Source of the DNA: JBJKRW01 sp046704445
Lineage (GTDB): Bacteria; Patescibacteriota; Microgenomatia; UBA1406; GWC2-37-13
NCBI GenBank assembly: GCA_046704445.1
Contig: JBJKRW010000060.1
Location: 1-7,799, forward strand
Reading direction: 5' to 3'
DNA length: 7,799 nucleotides
Made by a program: the position numbers and the translations under genes
In this document: one piece after another, positions 6,143 to 7,799 of the stretch
Numbering within the stretch: the first letter of the stretch is position 1
Layout of the letters: the number at the start of each line of letters is the position of its first letter
Notes under the pieces: model-generated
What the model was told of the DNA's origin: nothing
What the model saw: only the letters and a program-made list of their open reading frames with translations
Database searches by the model: none

Positions 6143-7799
6143 TTAAACTTCCGCAACTCGTAATACTTCTTCGATCGTCGTTATTCCGTCCAGTGTTTTT
6201 AGATACCCGTCCTGTTTCATTTTTATCATACCTTCAAGCTTTGCTTGTGCTTCAATTTCTTTTGCCGACTTTTCCTGCAAAATCATTTTAGTGATTGCCG
6301 AAGTGACTTTCAAGAGTTCAAAAATAGCAATCCTGCCAATATAACCCGTCTGATTACATTCGGAACATCCTTCTCCTTTCACCAAAACTATTTTCTTTCC
6401 TTCTCTATACGGTTTCGGGAGAAGATCACCCAGAACCTCTCTTATATTTTGCTGGACCTGCTCGCTTGGTTCATATTGTTTTTTACAAAACGTACATACT
6501 CTTCTGCAAATACGTTGCGCTACCACTGCATTAAGAATCGACGCAATAAGAAAAGGCTCACCCCCCAGATCAATCAACCGCGGAATAGAAGTGGCGGCAT
6601 CATTCGTATGAAGCGTTGAAAAAACCAAATGACCTGTTAAGGCAGCCTGAATAGCAAGTTGCGTGGTTTCACTATCACGGATTTCTCCTACCAGAATAAT
6701 ATTCGGATCCTGACGGAGAAAAGAACGAAGACCGTTAGCAAAAGTCAAACCCGCCTGTGTATTTATCTGAACCTGATTTATTCCCGGCATCTGATATTCA
6801 ACAGGATCTTCCAACGTCATTATGTTAACGCTGGGCTTGTTTAAACGAGATAAGACCGAATACAAGGTAGTTGTTTTTCCTGAGCCCGTCGGTCCTGTAA
6901 CCAGAATTATTCCGTAAGGTTTTGCAATTGAATCTTCAAGATCCTTATATTGCGGACCTCTTAAACCCAAGTCCATTAAAGAAGGGATTCCTCCGGTTTT
7001 TTTCAAAAGACGCATCACCACTTTTTCTCCGTGTACCGTAGGTAAAGTTGATACGCGGAGATCAACTTCGTCTTCTCCCAGCTTGAACGAAAAACGACCG
7101 TCCTGAGGAACCCGTTTTTCATCGATTTTCATTTCCGACAAAACCTTGATTCGGGAAATCAATGCCTCATGGATAGATTTTGGTAAAGCGAGTTTCTCGT
7201 GTAATATACCGTCAATCCTATATCGAACCTTTGTCTTCGCTTCCAAAGGTTCTATATGTATATCAGAGGCCCTGCTTCGAATTGCAAATTCAAGAATTGT
7301 GGTAACTATTTTAGCGATAGGAGCATCTGATAATCCCGTAACAGGAACCTCCGTCTGCTGTTGTGCTGTTGATGAAGGCTGATATTCTTTCAACGCCTCT
7401 CTCACTTCGGGACTTAGACCTTGGCTATATGCAAGATTAATTGCTTTTTTTATATCTTCTTCGTCGGAAAGAGACAAAACTATTTTTTTCCCCGTTTTTT
7501 TTGAAAGAAAATCAATGATTGTGGTATTGAAAGGGTCGCTGGTGCCGACGTGAATTTCGTCATTTTTGCTGTCAAACTTATACGGGATAATATTGTAGCT
7601 TCTGGCTATTGATTCAGGTACAAATCCTATTGCCTGCGGGTCTATCGGAGAACTCGAAAGATCGACAAACTCAACGTTCTGGATCTGAGCGACAGCGGAC
7701 AGAATGTCTTTTTTGCTCAAAGAACTGTCTTTGATAAGATATTCATAAATCGTCAGGTTTTTTTTTAGCGAATCGACCTCGTACCGATCCGCTTCTTCC
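6143..7799 (-). CDS. pilB: Type IV pilus assembly ATPase PilB (GspE family), N-terminus cut by window edge
   Basis: PilB is the hexameric ATPase that drives pilin polymerisation and pilus extension through PilC. A TTG at 7720 could start a 525-residue protein, but the frame stays open for 26 more codons to the window edge. That extra part (DSLKKNLTIYEYLIKDSS) continues smoothly into SKKDILSAVAQIQNVEFVDL, as in the usual GspE/PilB N-terminal domain, so I place the true start outside. Counting from the TTG: N-terminal domain to about 100; a Ser/Thr/Gln-rich linker near 113-127; ASDIHIEP at 151-158 opening the second domain; Walker A GPTGSGKT at 276-283; Asp box IMTLEDPVEY at 300-309; Walker B ILVGEIRD at 342-349; His box TGHLVFSTLHTND at 362-374; zinc-binding cysteines at 409, 412, 452 and 455. 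The tetracysteine module and the N-terminal domain separate it from PilT. It ends TAA, five bases before pilT. The operon promoter is not in the window. Confidence 0.95.
   Translation of the reverse strand, partial: EEADRYEVDSLKKNLTIYEYLIKDSSLSKKDILSAVAQIQNVEFVDLSSSPIDPQAIGFVPESIARSYNIIPYKFDSKNDEIHVGTSDPFNTTIIDFLSKKTGKKIVLSLSDEEDIKKAINLAYSQGLSPEVREALKEYQPSSTAQQQTEVPVTGLSDAPIAKIVTTILEFAIRSRASDIHIEPLEAKTKVRYRIDGILHEKLALPKSIHEALISRIKVLSEMKIDEKRVPQDGRFSFKLGEDEVDLRVSTLPTVHGEKVVMRLLKKTGGIPSLMDLGLRGPQYKDLEDSIAKPYGIILVTGPTGSGKTTTLYSVLSRLNKPSVNIMTLEDPVEYQMPGINQVQINTQAGLTFANGLRSFLRQDPNIILVGEIRDSETTQLAIQAALTGHLVFSTLHTNDAATSIPRLIDLGGEPFLIASILNAVVAQRICRRVCTFCKKQYEPSEQVQQNIREVLGDLLPKPYREGKKIVLVKGEGCSECNQTGYIGRIAIFELLKVTSAITKMILQEKSAKEIEAQAKLEGMIKMKQDGYLKTLDGITTIEEVLRVAEV

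Noticed and set aside
6245..6619. 124-codon plus-strand ORF
   Set aside because: It is antisense to the zinc-binding and His-box part of pilB. It is a shadow frame.
1..7799. CRISPR arrays, tRNA or rRNA genes, insertion sequences, attachment sites, defence genes
   Set aside because: I saw no regularly spaced repeats, cloverleaf, transposase or terminal inverted repeats. Apart from the 1578-1649 and 1767-1805 gaps, nearly every base is inside a recognised conserved gene.

Overview
The window looks like ordinary chromosomal DNA from a small-genome bacterium of the Candidate Phyla Radiation (Patescibacteria), with Microgenomates my best guess. That placement is an inference from overall protein style, very tight packing, promoter-like -10 boxes lying about one helical turn from start codons (leaderless-type starts), and a pilB-pilT-pilC cluster; no marker gene is present to prove it. 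pilT ends on TGA, and no conserved gene has an in-frame TGA, so the standard bacterial code is in use. This argues against the UGA-as-glycine lineages (Gracilibacteria, Absconditabacteria).

Layout: (1) Positions 1-1577, minus strand: a class A penicillin-binding protein (PBP1A type) cut off at its C-terminus by the window edge. Its reading frame has no stop inside the window. (2) Positions 1578-1649: a 72-base divergent promoter region. (3) Positions 1650-1766, plus strand: a 38-codon ORF for a tiny one-helix membrane protein of unknown function. (4) Positions 1767-1805: a short leader with a promoter -10 box and a 6-bp hairpin. (5) Positions 1806-3857, plus strand: a complete RecG branch-migration helicase. 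(6) Positions 3877-7799, minus strand: a type IV pilus motor operon in the transcription order pilB (5' end beyond the window), pilT, pilC. It has a 5-base gap between pilB and pilT and a start/stop overlap between pilT and pilC. The pil operon and recG converge with only 19 bases between them.

How the genes work together: PilB (extension ATPase), PilT (retraction ATPase) and PilC (inner-membrane platform) form the motor of a type IV pilus. In these reduced bacteria such pili are thought to serve host attachment, twitching or DNA uptake. The PBP builds peptidoglycan, and RecG remodels stalled forks and recombination intermediates. I see no mobile element, CRISPR array, structural RNA gene or defence system. 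The least explained parts are the tiny membrane ORF and the compact control region in front of recG.
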